A DNA stretch of 64,000 bases, from assembly GCA_951848785.1 (NCBI GenBank), contig CATOUR010000007.1:9424001-9488000 (forward strand), in the 5' to 3' direction. The first letter of the stretch is position 1. The number at the start of each line of letters is the position of its first letter. The stretch is from Callosobruchus maculatus. Lineage: Eukaryota; Arthropoda; Insecta; Coleoptera; Chrysomelidae. This document shows positions 41,133 through 52,360 of the stretch, one piece after another. Both the position numbers and the translations under genes were made by a program. The notes beneath the pieces are model-generated. The model was given only the letters and a program-made list of their open reading frames with translations. It did no database searches and had not been told where the DNA came from.

Positions 41133-41479
41133 ATTAGAATTCACAGACTATACACTTTTATGCAATTGCATTCTGCCTTTGGTGACAAATTTACCTATGC
41201 CTCGAGGTTCATAGTACTGCATCTACGACCTTTAATTGTAAAATCTGTACGTAGATTATAGCATTCATAAATGTATACATAAGATGCTATATTCATAAAG
41301 TATAGCTCGTCCATGAGAATGCAACCATGGGTACGGGTATCGTCCGTACCTATCCACTAATTCTAGGGGTACGAAGTGCAACGTTAAAACAACGTAATCA
41401 ATCAAAAAAAATTGTGTGAGGAAGGTCTTCCTTCAAAGAAAGATACTGATCCAATGTATTTGTTATTATAGAAGATGCT
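41133..41479. other. Unassigned downstream flank of the peptide gene
   Basis: No further exon or repeat boundary recognised. Confidence 0.3.
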
Positions 41480-42010
41480 AAAAAAAACGGTCTGTCTCTC
41501 TGTCGGTTTGTCTGTTGGCATCCTTCTAGCCTCGTAATTCAGTAACCACTGCATGGATTGCGATGAGGTTTGGGTAGCAATATGCTGTGGGATCGTAGCA
41601 CGCAACGCTGCTATAATTTTGAAAATCGGTGCATGGGGGGCGAAGGTAATTAGCAAAAAAAAATAAAAAATTTCAAATATTTCTCAAACTTCTTTTTTGG
41701 GCGTCTTAGGATTCCTGCGCCGTTACCCTGTAACTTAGGGATAGAAACTTGTTTCTATCATCTTGACGACCATGACAATTGGACAGTTTCGGATGCCTAC
41801 CACAACGTGCCTACTACGCCGACATATTTACGAAGTCACCCGATCCTATAGCATAGAATGCATAGAAACACATTTCTAAGTTACGGAGTACCGGTGCTGA
41901 TCATTTTCTACTTCCTTTTCGGGTTGGGATGAAGTTGGGGTGGTTAGAGAGTGTTGTGGTATCGGCCTAAGAAAGAAAGACCTGGAAACATATTCGGAAC
42001 ACCTCGAAGT
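41480..42010 (+). mobile_element. DINE-like repeat (copy iv) with short GTCY tract
   Basis: A short CGGTCTGTCTCTCTGTCGGT tract is followed by TCAGTAACCACTGCATGGAT, GCGATGAGGTTTGGGTAGCA, TGAAAATCGGTGCATGGGGG, and the CAAACTTCTTTTTTGGGCGT core. Order matches 48490-48900. The array is only about 8 repeats here, against ~70 units in copy i. Confidence 0.8.
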
Positions 42011-43031
42011 ACATATACAGGGTATTTTCGAGAAAATTCGAATCCTCTTGTATCTTAACTTGTTCAAATAGAATCCAGAAACATAGGAAAATATCACTTG
42101 TTATTGCAATAGGTGTTCAAATGTTGCTTGTTATTAGCCAGACAATTATATGGGCAATTTTTAAATTCCTGACGGGCAGATTGGATGAGTTCGCCTATAT
42201 CCTTGTTTGGCTAATAATGGGCAACATTTTAACACCACTATTTTCAATAAAACGTGACGTTTTCGTTTTCTGTTTGAACAAGTCAAGTTATAAAAAGACT
42301 AATTCTCTCAAAAACAAGTCCGATTTTGAAAGCTCAAAACGTCAAAGTAAAGAACTTCCACATACCTTTAAAACAAGATATTACTCGATATCCCTTTTCA
42401 ATTAAAATCTTCAAGAGGAAAATCCTGGGGGGCAGAGGGTACAAATGGGTGAAGTAGTTTTTGATTCAAAAGTTGTCTCCCTTGACACATATTTTGACGT
42501 ATCTCGGCGTTTTTCCTTTTAGTCAGCGGTTTTCGACAAATCCGGGGTAGGAAGTTTTCAAATAAACACCGTTCATGTATAAATTGATTGAAGCACATGG
42601 TAATAAACGCTGCTCCATTAAATGCAGTACAATCGATAAAAATCAAACTTCACCCGTCATAAGGCGTGAAAGGAAGACTACATCCATACGGATCACTCCC
42701 TAACGCTGTACGCTGTCTGCAAATAAAAAAAGATGGCTCTCGTATCGGACGAAATGCGTATCTCCCTGCCGCGTCTGTCGTTCAAACGCACTGCACACTC
42801 ATCAATAAAAACGCTCCGCTGTTTACAAGCTTTAGCTCTCTCCCACTCTCCCACACGCACTGCAGGCCAGAGATCGAACGATGGTATCAATTTCCCCAAA
42901 AGAAGAGATCGACCCTACACGGTACCCTACAGCACACATTATGAATACAATACTGAGCAATTCTCGCTTTGACGAGAGATGATCCAGAGGCGGACTCAGG
43001 TCATCACGATGCGTGTCGCAAGGCAGTAGTG
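42011..43031. other. Unassigned interval, GC-richer around 42700-42950
   Basis: A TATACAGGGTATTTTCGAG MITE-type end stands at 42015. Overlapping frames on both strands at 42666-43110 have no domains and look like chance in a CpG-richer patch. Confidence 0.3.
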
Positions 43032-43464
43032 TAAAGCGGGCTACAGACGTTCGACTCAAGGTTTCATGAAACCTGTTGCGATGCCGGAATCTACTTGATA
43101 TTTTATGCACGTTTCATGCAACACAAGGCCCATTCAAATTCCGGGTTAACAAACTTAACATAACCCTTTCACAGCAGCCGCGGTACTCTGGTATTTATGC
43201 TTTGCCTACGCGGTCTGCTCAGTTGTTAAAAAAAAGAATAACAGGATGGAGTCATTTCTTTTCGTCGACGCAATACTAACTGGAACACTTGCAACCTGCT
43301 TCAGCGTCACCGACTCGGCCTCATGATTCCAGACTCTGCATCGTTGCAAGCCGCAACTGACGCCAAATACGTGATTCAGTACTACACATGCTGCTGCTTG
43401 CATCACGCAACGTAGGAGTCCCTGCCTGCATCGCAGCATTTGTCAACGTCTGTAGGCCGCTTTA
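43032..43464. mobile_element. 433-bp MITE with 20-bp TIR
   Basis: Left TAAAGCGGGCTACAGACGTT and reversed right TAAAGCGGCCTACAGACGTT differ at one base. GTTGCGATGCCGG near the left arm and CTGCATCGCAGC near the right give further inverted symmetry. No target duplication stands out. Frames inside are not genes. Confidence 0.8.
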
Positions 43465-44449
43465 GAGATGCCTCACTAGTCCGTTGTGTTGCTTTCCATC
43501 GTATCTGTGGACGGAAGATTGTGGGCTTACTGAAATATATTTTAGAAACCTGTCACTTGATCATGGTAGGGAACCTTGAGGGCTATAACATAAAAATAAT
43601 TTCACTTAAATTTTGACGTTTATACAGGGTGATTCATATCAAACTTACATTTTTTTGAATGGAACCCCCTATATGTTATTGCATATTTGGATTTCTTGGT
43701 CAATTCTAGTGTGACTTTATCATGTATCATACATGGAACTTTAAACGAACTGTTTTGGCGCAAATCACCAATTTTGGTATAAGTAGGTATCAGAAAAAAA
43801 TTGAATATCGCAGGGATTATAAAACCTAGAAGGCCGTGACTTTACGGTATGATCAACCATAAAACGCTTCAGCTTAGGTTAGACGGATAAACTTGAATTA
43901 TCTTTATAGTTGTAGAAATTCGTAGATTAATTAAGCAAACTTCAATCGCAGATAACTTGATTTTTTCAAATGGGAATGGCTATTTTGGTTTATAGAATCA
44001 AATGTAAAATTTGATTACCTTTCTAACAACATAGGATTCTCAGTATCAATCTGTTTAGTTTTCATTTTATTTAAAATTTTTAGTCAATTCGGCGTTTTTC
44101 AATTTTCCTGTTCGCAAGCAACCTAGCAGGCCATGAAAAATAAACAAAAGCCCATTAATATGGAAGAAACCAACTAACTTAGTAGATAGCAAATGCAAAT
44201 GCAAACGAACTAAAGTAGCGAGGCAAGATCATGAAAACTCCTTCCAACACATCAGCTCTAACCGAATACAACAGCGGCAAGATATCTAATGCAATGAGAA
44301 GCTGGAGTATGACAGAAGTGTTTGTTTTTCACTACTAACTATTGAGGTCTACTAGAGCTTGACAACTTTCCAAAACGATTAAAAATGTTGAAACAAAAGG
44401 AAAACTACCAGCGACTTTGGTTACAGTCTTACATCTAGAATGTAATGGG
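43465..44449. other. Unassigned interval with a CAGGGTGATTC end motif
   Basis: TATACAGGGTGATTCATATC at 43622 resembles an insect MITE terminus; partner not found. AT-rich otherwise, no gene. Confidence 0.3.
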
Positions 44450-44762
44450 ATAAAAAATTAGTCATTTCTGTTTAGTTAAGTCAAAAGTGAAGATATCTCT
44501 AACTAGAGCATTCTGAATATCTATTGAAATGATTGCTAGAATTTTTTAATTACGATATGTTGTAATTATGTTTATTTCATGTAGTTTTCTACAAACTAAA
44601 TTATGTTTTACAATTCAAACAGATTGCAATTCAAGTTTCATTTTTCGCGATTTTGCTAATAAGTAGAAGTACCTACTGAAGAATCTGAAGGGTTCCAGTC
44701 AGAGGTATCATTATTTTTGACTTACGGAGATGGCTAATTTTTAATAGCATTAAATGTGAAAA
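44450..44762. mobile_element. Palindromic element, with half copy at 3990-4140
   Basis: Left arm AAAAAATTAGTCATTTC, AAGTCAAAAGTGAAGATATC, TCTAACTAGAGCATTCTG is inverted at right as CCAGTCAGAGGTATCATTAT, TTTTGACTTACGGAGATGGC, TAATTTTTAATAGC. The arms are ~110 bp around an AT-rich centre. A single arm occurs at 3990-4140 (AAGTCAAAAGTAACGATACC, TCTGACTGGAG), inside the Mutator-like insert. Confidence 0.7.
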
Positions 44763-44799
44763 TTTCTTAAGAAGACATAGATATTCTACTGCTAGTAAC

Positions 44800-45958
44800 A
44801 ATCACTACCTTGCAAATATCTTGATGTTTGTCCTATATACGACTTATTACACTCACCACAAGGAATCTTGTAAACCACATTGGATTTCTTTAACAATTTT
44901 TAATTTTGAAAAAAGTTTGGAAACTGTAATAACATTTGTCAATGCAATTTTAATGTTACGATTCTTGAATATATTGATGAATCTAGGTGTGAGATTATCT
45001 ACATAAGGTAAAGTTTTATAAAGGACTACAACACCATCCTGGTTATCATTATTTTGGGCGTTGTCTGATAAGGTGGTCGTTGGTAATGTGTGATTAGAAA
45101 TTAGAAAAGGCATTCGAGTCTGTCCTGGTATTATTAGCATTGTTATGTTGCAAACTGATGCTAGATCTTTCATTGTAATTAAAAAGTAAAGAGTTGATGA
45201 ATTTAATGGGGTAAGAATTTTCAGTTAACATTTTTTTTAATTTTTGAAGACTTTCATTCCTATGTTGCGGATGGCTCAAGCGTATGACTCTATTCTTCAA
45301 TGCCAAAATAAGATTCTTTTTCATCCTAGGTGGATGATAGGAAAAATAGTTGATGTATCTACCACTACTCATTGCACAAAACATTGGTGTTAGGATTTCT
45401 GATAACAAGCATGTCTAAAAAAGGAATACTGTGATTGTTTTCTCTTTCTACAGTGAACTGGACATTAGGATTAAAAGAATTGAAAATCATTAAAATATGC
45501 TCAATTTTACCCTCGTGTAAAGCAAGCAAAAGACCATCCACATAACGTCTTATAAATGGAATGTTGAAATTGATGTTAGTACGGACATTGCTTACTAGGT
45601 CATCAAGGACAAAATTTACCAATATAGGGCTTATCGCAGAACTTATTGGGGTACCAAAAATTTGTATATAAAATTTGCTATCAAACACCAAACAATTGGA
45701 ATCAAAAATGAATTTGATTACTTGTAAGAAGGATTCTAAATCAAGGTTGCAATGTTGAGAAATTGTGTTAAAGTTTCTAGTAAGTGTATCTAAAATAACT
45801 TCTAATGGTACATTAGTGAATTGTGATACAACATCAAAGCTAACTATGACATAACCTGGTGGTAGTTGGTAATCATTTATAAAAGAGCTGAAAGGAAAGG
45901 AATCTTTGATGTAATATTCATTTTCACTATTATAGGCAGATGTAAAATAATATCGTAC
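44800..45958 (-). pseudogene. Penelope-like element: reverse transcriptase and GIY-YIG remnant
   Basis: The minus strand from 45950 reads YQLPPGYVIVSFDVVSQFTN, VPLEVILDTLTRNF, QIFGTPISSAISPILVNFVL, NIPFIRRYVDGLLLALHEGK and FTVERENNHSIPFLDML, the RT order of Penelope-like elements. The box usually ending YVDD reads YVDG. After a frameshift near 45400 come RYINYFSYHPPRMKKNLILA and RVIRLSHPQHRNE, then LPYVDNLTPRFINIFKNRNI. A further shift leads at ~44880 to VVYKIPCGECNKSYIGQT, the start of the GIY-YIG endonuclease, which then breaks off. Such elements use this nuclease for insertion. This copy is 5'-truncated and dead. Confidence 0.88.
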
Positions 45959-46085
45959 ATAGAACGAGGCAAGCCACTATCATCCCAGGAGACGGTACGT
46001 CAGCATGCCTCATAGATCATCGTAGGTATCAAAACAATTGTCGATTGGGGATATGCAAATAAAGTACAGTAATTTAACGTACAGA
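45958..46085 (+). pseudogene. CR1-like LINE fragment (short)
   Basis: AGGCAAGCCACTATCATCCC then AGGAGACGG, GCATGCCTCA and GGGGATATGCAAATAAAGTA match 13341-13470 of copy B (the segment after FADDST). Only about 125 bp, wedged between the Penelope-like element and an I-like LINE tail. Confidence 0.85.
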
Positions 46086-46089
46086 AAAC

Positions 46090-46475
46090 AAATAAGCACC
46101 AGAAGCGTTGGACCAGAGTGCTGGGGAATGTCCGGCCTAGAGAGATGCTGAGACGACCCTTTCGTTCTAATACTCCAGACGCTTTCAGATTAAGCAAGAA
46201 AGAACAATGAAAAATGGTTGGTTTTATAACTGGTCATCGGACGTTCCGTGCATACCTACAAAAGATGAGAATCGATGTAAAGAATCCTCCATGGAAGAAG
46301 TGAGCTAATGCAGAGGAAACGGCTAAGCTCTTTATCATCGACTGCTCTGAAAACTGGATGTCCTATGTCCGCACTTTGTGGCACTTTGTCTGATCCCTTT
46401 GACCGGGGTTGCACAGTAAGCCTTAAGCGGCAACTATCAGGACAACTGAACCCTGACCCGATAATACCCTAAAGA
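46090..46475 (+). pseudogene. I-like LINE C-terminal fragment (tandem copy 1)
   Basis: Reads HQKRWTRVLGNV, RSNTPDAFRLSKK, MVGFITGHRTFRAYLQKMRI, and ANAEETAKLFIIDCSEN, the post-RNase-H segment with a decayed Cys-His motif. The tail TGACCGGGGTTGCACAGTAA and GACAACTGAACCCTGACCC matches 47720-47780, so it gives the uninterrupted end of copy 2. Confidence 0.75.
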
Positions 46476-46939
46476 CACTGGCGAAAAACAACAAAGTAAC
46501 ATTTTATTCGGTGCCTAGTCATATAGGAATAGGAGGGAATGAGAGGGCCGACAGGTATGTTAAGAAACGTGCATAAGTCCCTCTTCTTGGATTAGGACCA
46601 ACATGTGGCATGTCGTACAACATGGTACGGACAGATGTCATCAGAAAGGGTGTTAAATGAGCACCAGAAACGCTGGGATAACTTGGTTCAGACTATAGGA
46701 GGATTCTGAGGGGACTCTTGTGTTCTAATACTGCAAATGCTCTCAGATTAGTGGCTGGATTTAAAACTGGCCATTGGATATTCAGCACACGTTTGCAAAG
46801 TTTAGGGATCTATGTCGCAAATCCTTTATGCAGGAAGTGCGATCAGACAGAGGAAACAGCCAAGCACCTTCCACTATCCTGCCCTGAGCAAAAGCAGGAA
46901 CTCCTATCCGAATGTAGGCCAGGAACAAAGACAGGAGAG

Positions 46940-47650
46940 TTTTTTTTTCCTCTGGGAGCCGTCAGCACTTAAGCCTTTAAGGCCTATTGTACTATGACTT
47001 CCCAGAGGGGGGACGGTGCACGGCCAGCACCGTTGGAATCATCCCGGACGGTTCCGGTCCCGGACGGTCCGACGGGGGTCCCCCGTCCGGGCTTTCCGGT
47101 CGATCATCCAAAGTGCCGGCCGCGTAAAAGGGGTGACATACGTACGAACTTTAAGTAGGCGGTTTTTAAGTTCGCGAACTTACTCGGCTCGACGAGGTGA
47201 CACACTTGAAGCTGAAATTACTCATTTTGATAATTTTCTTAAATAAACAAAACTTTTAACAAACGCCAAACACAACAAGCGTTGCGCATCGATGGCCTGA
47301 CGAAACAAGTGGAGGCTCGCTGCTCACAGTACGAGCCGAGACAAGCTACGAGCAAGATTTCAAACCAGTTAGATCGCCGGCGGTTTGCGCGATGGTTTTA
47401 AAGTACGCGTACTTAGGGTGACACACAGGCCAAAAAGGTCGTCGAGCCATAAGTACGCGTACTTGCTCGAACGTGTATCACCCCTTTAAGATGCTTCGCT
47501 CAGCGCTCGTGTGGGCAACACCAACACGGTCAAAACTGAATGCTCTGTGTATATATTCAGTCACCCACCCAAGCGCTAACCGCGCACAAGGCTGCTGCTG
47601 CCCCACTATCGAAGGCAGACGCTGTTCATCGCGCAGCCACGAGGGTCCCC
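46940..47650 (-). mobile_element. SINE copy 2 (about 349 bp without the nested MITE)
   Basis: Minus-strand element with poly(A) (T-run at 46940-46948) and perfect 10-bp target duplication GACAGGAGAG (46930-46939, 47651-47660). From its 5' end it shows GTGGCTGCGCGATGAACAGC with an A box, GCGCGGTTAGCGCTTGGGTG, CGGCCGGCACTTTGGATGAT, the GC palindrome and the CCTCTGGGAAG...CTCCCAGAGG tail hairpin. Identical layout to 3093-4367. Interrupted by the MITE at 47128-47486. Confidence 0.88.
47128..47486. mobile_element. 359-bp MITE with TAA duplication nested in SINE copy 2
   Basis: The SINE reads ...GCCGCG-TAA-GATGC... at 3265 on the opposite strand. Here TAA is doubled (47125-47127, 47487-47489) around AAGGGGTGACATACG at the left and CGTGTATCACCCCTT at the right. 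Inner AAGTACGCGTACTT and GTTCGCGAAC palindromes recur. The 3-bp TAA duplication fits PIF/Harbinger-type MITEs. No coding capacity. Confidence 0.88.
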
Positions 47651-47850
47651 GACAGGAGAGCTAAGTCTAAATCATCTCCAGGTCTGCAAAGAACCTAAGA
47701 TGGAACTCTGAACCGTTTGACTGGGGGTGCACCATAAGCCTTAGGGCTGAGCGGCAAGTATTAGGGCAACTGAACCCTAACGTTCTCAGTACTAAAAAAC
47801 AGAAACAACTGCAAAAACTATTGTATAAAGTGTGAACCTAAAAAACGTCT

Positions 47851-48369
47851 ATACCTGAAATGTTAATAAATTATTCAGGTAAATGTCATCTTGTAGAGTT
47901 CAACCGTAGAGACTTCTAACGACCTTTTTTCAGCTTCTGAACTCTACCCGAACACAGGCGATAATCTTAATTAAGAGCAGATTCGTGGACGCGACAAAGT
48001 CTGCGAACGGAGGCAGCGTAGCGTCCTCCGAGCCGCTTTGGCCTTTTGTTATTTTTTCTGTGTGTATCACGTGACAGCGTCGCCGACGGCGCGGCCCATT
48101 GAAAGGGCCACGCGATGCGGAAAACTGCCGCTGGCTGGCTGCCGATGCCGGCGAAAGGAGTCGGATCCTCTTTTTCCTAGATGTAATCGATCATTCTCAC
48201 TCGCAGGAGCACAATTATGTTGGATTTTCTTCCTTCCGAACCTTCTTTCGGATCGCTTTGAGCGATGCTGCTGCCTTTACCGGCCAGCCGTGATGCTGAT
48301 ATGGAAGTAATAAAGTACTGTTCAATACCAATCGTACACTATCGTCGAAAACACAGGATACCCTATTAT
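47851..48369. other. Unassigned, GC-rich 48050-48250
   Basis: CpG-rich patch with frames in three phases and no domain. AATAAA occurs at 48308. Could be a promoter/UTR relic; I cannot support a gene. Confidence 0.3.
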
Positions 48370-49870
48370 TTTTACTTCCCACACCGATAGGTGAGGGGAG
48401 TATTGTGATCGCGAAAATTTTCGATTTTGAGATAATACACTTTTTGGGCGTTTCATGATGTCTACATAACGAAAATCCACGTCACTCATTTCCGTCGGTC
48501 TGTCTGTCGGTCTGTCTGTTGGTCTGTCTGTCGGTCTGTCTGTATGTCTGTCTGTCGGTCTGTCTGTCTGTCTGTCGGTCTGTCTGTACGCGTTTTTGTG
48601 TCTTCGTAATCTCAGTAACCGCTGCATGGATTGTGATGAAATTTGGGCAGCGATATGCTGGGGGGTCGTAGTAGGTAATGTTCTTATAATTTTGAAAATC
48701 GGTGCAGGGGCGGCGGAGTAATTAGCAAAACACAAAAAAAATTAAATATTCCTCAAACTTCGTTTTTAGGCGTTTTAGAGGTTCCTGATCATTTTTTACT
48801 TTTTTTTGGGTGGGGGTGAAATTGGGGTGGTTGGGGGGTGGGGGGTTGTAAAATTGAAAAATTTGTTGCTTTCATAATAGACTGTCCACTGACCCATGAA
48901 GGAAGACCTAGCGACATAAATAACTTTTTTAGGTCCATCCGAACATTGCCTTGCCTATTACAGAAACCAAAGGACTTAGAATTTTTTCTGGTGTAAACAT
49001 ACGAGAGTATTGCTTTAGATCCTTCTATATTGTGTTACAAGGAAACTGTTGAATTGATGTTAATGAAATTTTGACACAGTATTACTACCATGACAAGGAT
49101 GGAAAACGCGTACGGTTTTTATAAATCGTGCCAATGGCGGCGCAGAAATAATAAAAAAAAGTAAAAATGTAAAAACAGCTCAAACTTCGTTTTTAAGCGT
49201 TTTAGAGGTTCCTGATCATTTTCTGCGTTTTTTTTGGGTGGGGTGAAATTGGGGTGGGTAGGGGGTGGGAAGTTGAAAAACTGAGAAATTTCTTGTATTC
49301 ATAATATGCTATCCACTAACCTGTGAAGGAAGACCTAGCGACGTAAATCAACTTTTTAGGTCGATCCGAACATTGCCTAGCGTATTACGGAAACTAAGGG
49401 ACTTAGAATTTTCTGTATACATACATACGAGTATTTATTGCTTTAGATCTTTTTGTGTTTTGTAACGTGGACACTATTAAATTGATTCTAATTAAATTTT
49501 GACACAGTATTATTAGCGTGGTGAGGATGCAAAACGCGTACGTTTGTTAAATATCGTGTAAGTGGCAGCGTATATAGCAATAATCAAAAAACTAAAAGTA
49601 TGAAAACAACCCAAACTTCGTTTTTAGATGTTTTAGCCTGTCCATTGACCTCTGAAGGAAAGACTTAGCGGCATAAGACAATTTTAGGGGAGGGAAGGCT
49701 GCCGATGATTTGGTTGCAAGGGATCTCAGACTAAAGCTTCATGTTATGGGAAAATAATAAACTGATATCACAGTAATGTGTGGGAAGTACTGAGTCAATC
49801 AACTTGACTCAATTTTTTTTATTTGTACTGAAGAATACAAATATTGCCACCACGAAGGCTATGCCTTGTG
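48370..49870 (+). mobile_element. DINE-like repeat, fullest copy (copy v)
   Basis: Starts at the family terminus TTACTTCCCACACCGATAGG, TGAGGGGAGTATTGTGATCG, TTTCATGATGTCTACATAAC and CCACGTCACTCATTTCCGTC. A GTCY array (48496-48590) follows, then TCTCAGTAACCGCTGCATGG and core. A ~430-bp segment beginning CAAACTTCGTTTTTA...TTCCTGATCATTTT repeats at 48755, 49182 and 49613. The right end is near TTGACTCAATTTTTTTTATT. The terminus, subterminal core, fixed microsatellite and tandem inner units match DINE-1/Helentron-type architecture. No Rep/helicase is present. Confidence 0.75.
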
Positions 49871-52360
49871 TGAGGTATTGGTATTGAAATATACACTAAA
49901 ATTTTGTCTAACCTAATTTCACTGCAACTCTCTTTGGACTGTTATATTAAATTTGTTCGCTTTTCAATGACTTGTTTCTCCTTCTTCTTCTTGACCTTCT
50001 ATGGATCCATTCTCAGCAGCAGCAGGGCATTCTCTTCTATAATTTTCTTGATGATTTCGTAATTTGAACGTAAAATTTGGATGGAATGTCCGAGTGACAT
50101 TGACTTGGAAACTTATTAGTTCATACAAATCGAAATGGATGTAAGACTTATATACCAAGGCGGTATAAAAGGTAGGGTGCTAATGTGGTTATTGCAAATT
50201 GCTATGAATTATGTTACCAACACTATAAGTGTACGCTGATTAGGTTTAGGCCCGATTTTATCAACATGCATATTTTAGCAAAGACTTTGACAAAGCTCTT
50301 CTATTGGATGTTATTTAGCAACAGCTCTCTCTATTGGGTATTGCGGGCTAGGTTAGTAAGTATCATCCAATAGTATTTTATCAATATTAAAAACAAAATG
50401 TCAAAGCTGGGTGACACTTTTAATCATTATCGTATATAAGTTCTATAACAAAACCATTGTTGTAACAAGTGTATATTTGTTGCAACATAGGCGATGAATG
50501 AAGTTTGCAGTTCGAGATAAAGTGTACGATCGAAATAAACATCTTTTTCAATGGCTGAAATTAGATCACAAATCCCAGTAAAAAAGCACCTAATCCTAAT
50601 CGAATATGTTGAAGCAATCCGCTCCGCAAGATTCTGGGTGGCCTAGTGGTATAGTGTTCGACAGCAAATCACTGTGTTCGAAGGGGGTGTTGGTTCGAGA
50701 CTCAGTCCTTTGCAAGTACTTTTTTTAACCAAAATATTCATTCTAATACTTTTTACTTAGGTTACACACATTCTTTTGTACCATCGACATACATATGTTT
50801 TTGAATCAAATTTCGTTAGACATTTCACTTGACATAGTGCAAAAGCTAAGTATCGGAGGCGGTGAAGAATTCAAAGTCAGTGAAAGTGAAGTTTATCCGT
50901 CAATATCAATCGCCAGTTGCTCTGATTGCGCAAATTAATGACGTACTGATGTTTCGCAAATTAATGACGTACCTATAACTGTTTCAAAATAGTCGCAATG
51001 TAATTATCATGCTTCCTGATTATTATTTGGCTTTTTTAGATTTTATTTCATACTGTTTTATACTGTATTGTTATATTTTACGTTTTACTTTCACGTACCT
51101 ATTTATAATGATTCTGTGTAACGCAAAATTGAAACTGAGATTTCCTAATCTTTATTAGCGCCGAATATTTGGAGGCAGTAATCAAAAATAAATAGGTAAG
51201 GGTTGTTCTATATTTAATGAAAATGTTCTACTTTTAGGTAATTGTCAATTATGTCATATTTTAAGATTCTCTCGAAACGTCAAGTACAAAGATAAGTAAA
51301 AAACGAGCTACTTTGACGAAACAAAGATTTTACGTTGCATTTTTTTATATTCTTTTCATAAGCGGTCTTCTAATTTGATGTGTTCATTTTATTAGTGAGA
51401 GTTCAATAAATACGTTGAAAAACAAACATTTGTTGTGTTTTATTTATGACACCCTTAAAATTATAAGCACTGTTACTTGGATTACTATTGTAATCCACAT
51501 AGGTACTGCCTTAGAATAATGTTTTAATTGGGGCAAAAATAGTAGCTTATTAACGTTGCAAATACACGACTATTAAACGTTGTCGGGCAGGGTTACAAAT
51601 TGAACATTTTTAAACGTAAAATGATCGCTTTTTAAAACCGCAATGAAACATATTTATACGTAACTTGTAACGTTAGAAACCGCGACATTTGAAAGTCGAT
51701 TGTACGTAAAAAAGTGACGTAAAAATGAAAAGGTGTCACGGACTAAACAACGTTTAACTACAATATGAGTGTTTACTGGGAATAAGTCATTGTTTGAATA
51801 TTTCATGGTGTTATTACAAAATTTATTTTGGATATTTGTTTAATGATTTAATTACTATCCTACTAACTTCCTATAAGACACGTTCAGGATGATCATATAC
51901 TTTTTTAACCCCTACACGTATATGATTTAAAGAGGGGCAATATTGTTTTTTGATTTTCCACATTCCAATCGTTGAAAAATTCTCACAGATACCCCGTACC
52001 CGTTGCTGAAATATTAGCTAGCTGTGTAACCGCATTTCAGTTATCCCCACCGGTAATAATGCCCTCGCAGCCACCGGATGGCGGTAGCATTACAACACAG
52101 AACACAGCAGCAACAGCAGCAGCAGCAGCACTGGCACACAGATCCATATATCTAAACCGGTCGGCCCCACAGCGCGATTTATGACTGCTGCTCGTAATGA
52201 TTTCCAAATATTCCAAATTTAACGGACTGAACAGCGGGCGCGAGCCCCTTTATTTGTTTTCGGCTGCGTTATGTGTGCCACCCCGCATATAGGGTCCAAA
52301 AGGGGGTAAAGCGTATGCGTTCCCGGATAAACGGGTTCAATCCCACCATTCCCCCCCCGC
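49871..52360. other. Mostly unassigned AT-rich interval
   Basis: A minus-strand 64-residue frame (49964-50158, ending ENGSIEGQEEEGETSH) and a plus-strand frame with a poly-Ala stretch from CAG repeats (51972-52184) are too short and unsupported to call. The latter follows an acceptor-like CGCATTTCAG at 52029-52038. The tRNA-like site is listed separately. Confidence 0.3.
50632..50726 (+). other. tRNA-like pol III promoter / tRNA-derived pseudogene
   Basis: A box TGGCCTAGTGGT (50639-50650), B box GGTTCGAGACT (50692-50702) and a T7 terminator-like run (50720-50726). The acceptor and T stems do not pair, so it is not a functional tRNA. A tRNA-derived SINE head or dead tRNA is likeliest. Confidence 0.4.

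Larger units (their letters stand above)
46476..47850 (+). pseudogene. I-like LINE C-terminal fragment (tandem copy 2), interrupted by a SINE
   Basis: Starts in RNase H (KVTFYSVPSHIGIGGNERAD), then LLCSNTANALRLVAGFKTGH, WIFSTRLQSLGIYVANPLC, and CDQTEETAKHLPLSCPE. At 46930 the sequence is duplicated as GACAGGAGAG and gives way to a SINE on the minus strand. The LINE resumes at 47651-47660 and ends through TTTGACTGGGGGTGCACCAT and CAACTGAACCCTAACG. The tandem arrangement with copy 1 suggests two insertions or an old duplication. Confidence 0.8.

Noticed and set aside
42666..43110. Overlapping frames on both strands in a GC-richer patch
   Set aside because: Mutually overlapping, no domain, no splice layout.
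50632..50726. Functional tRNA gene
   Set aside because: A and B boxes present but T and acceptor stems do not pair.
51972..52184. Frame with poly-Ala from CAG repeats
   Set aside because: Could be an exon after CGCATTTCAG, but the only long feature is the CAG tract; too weak to call.
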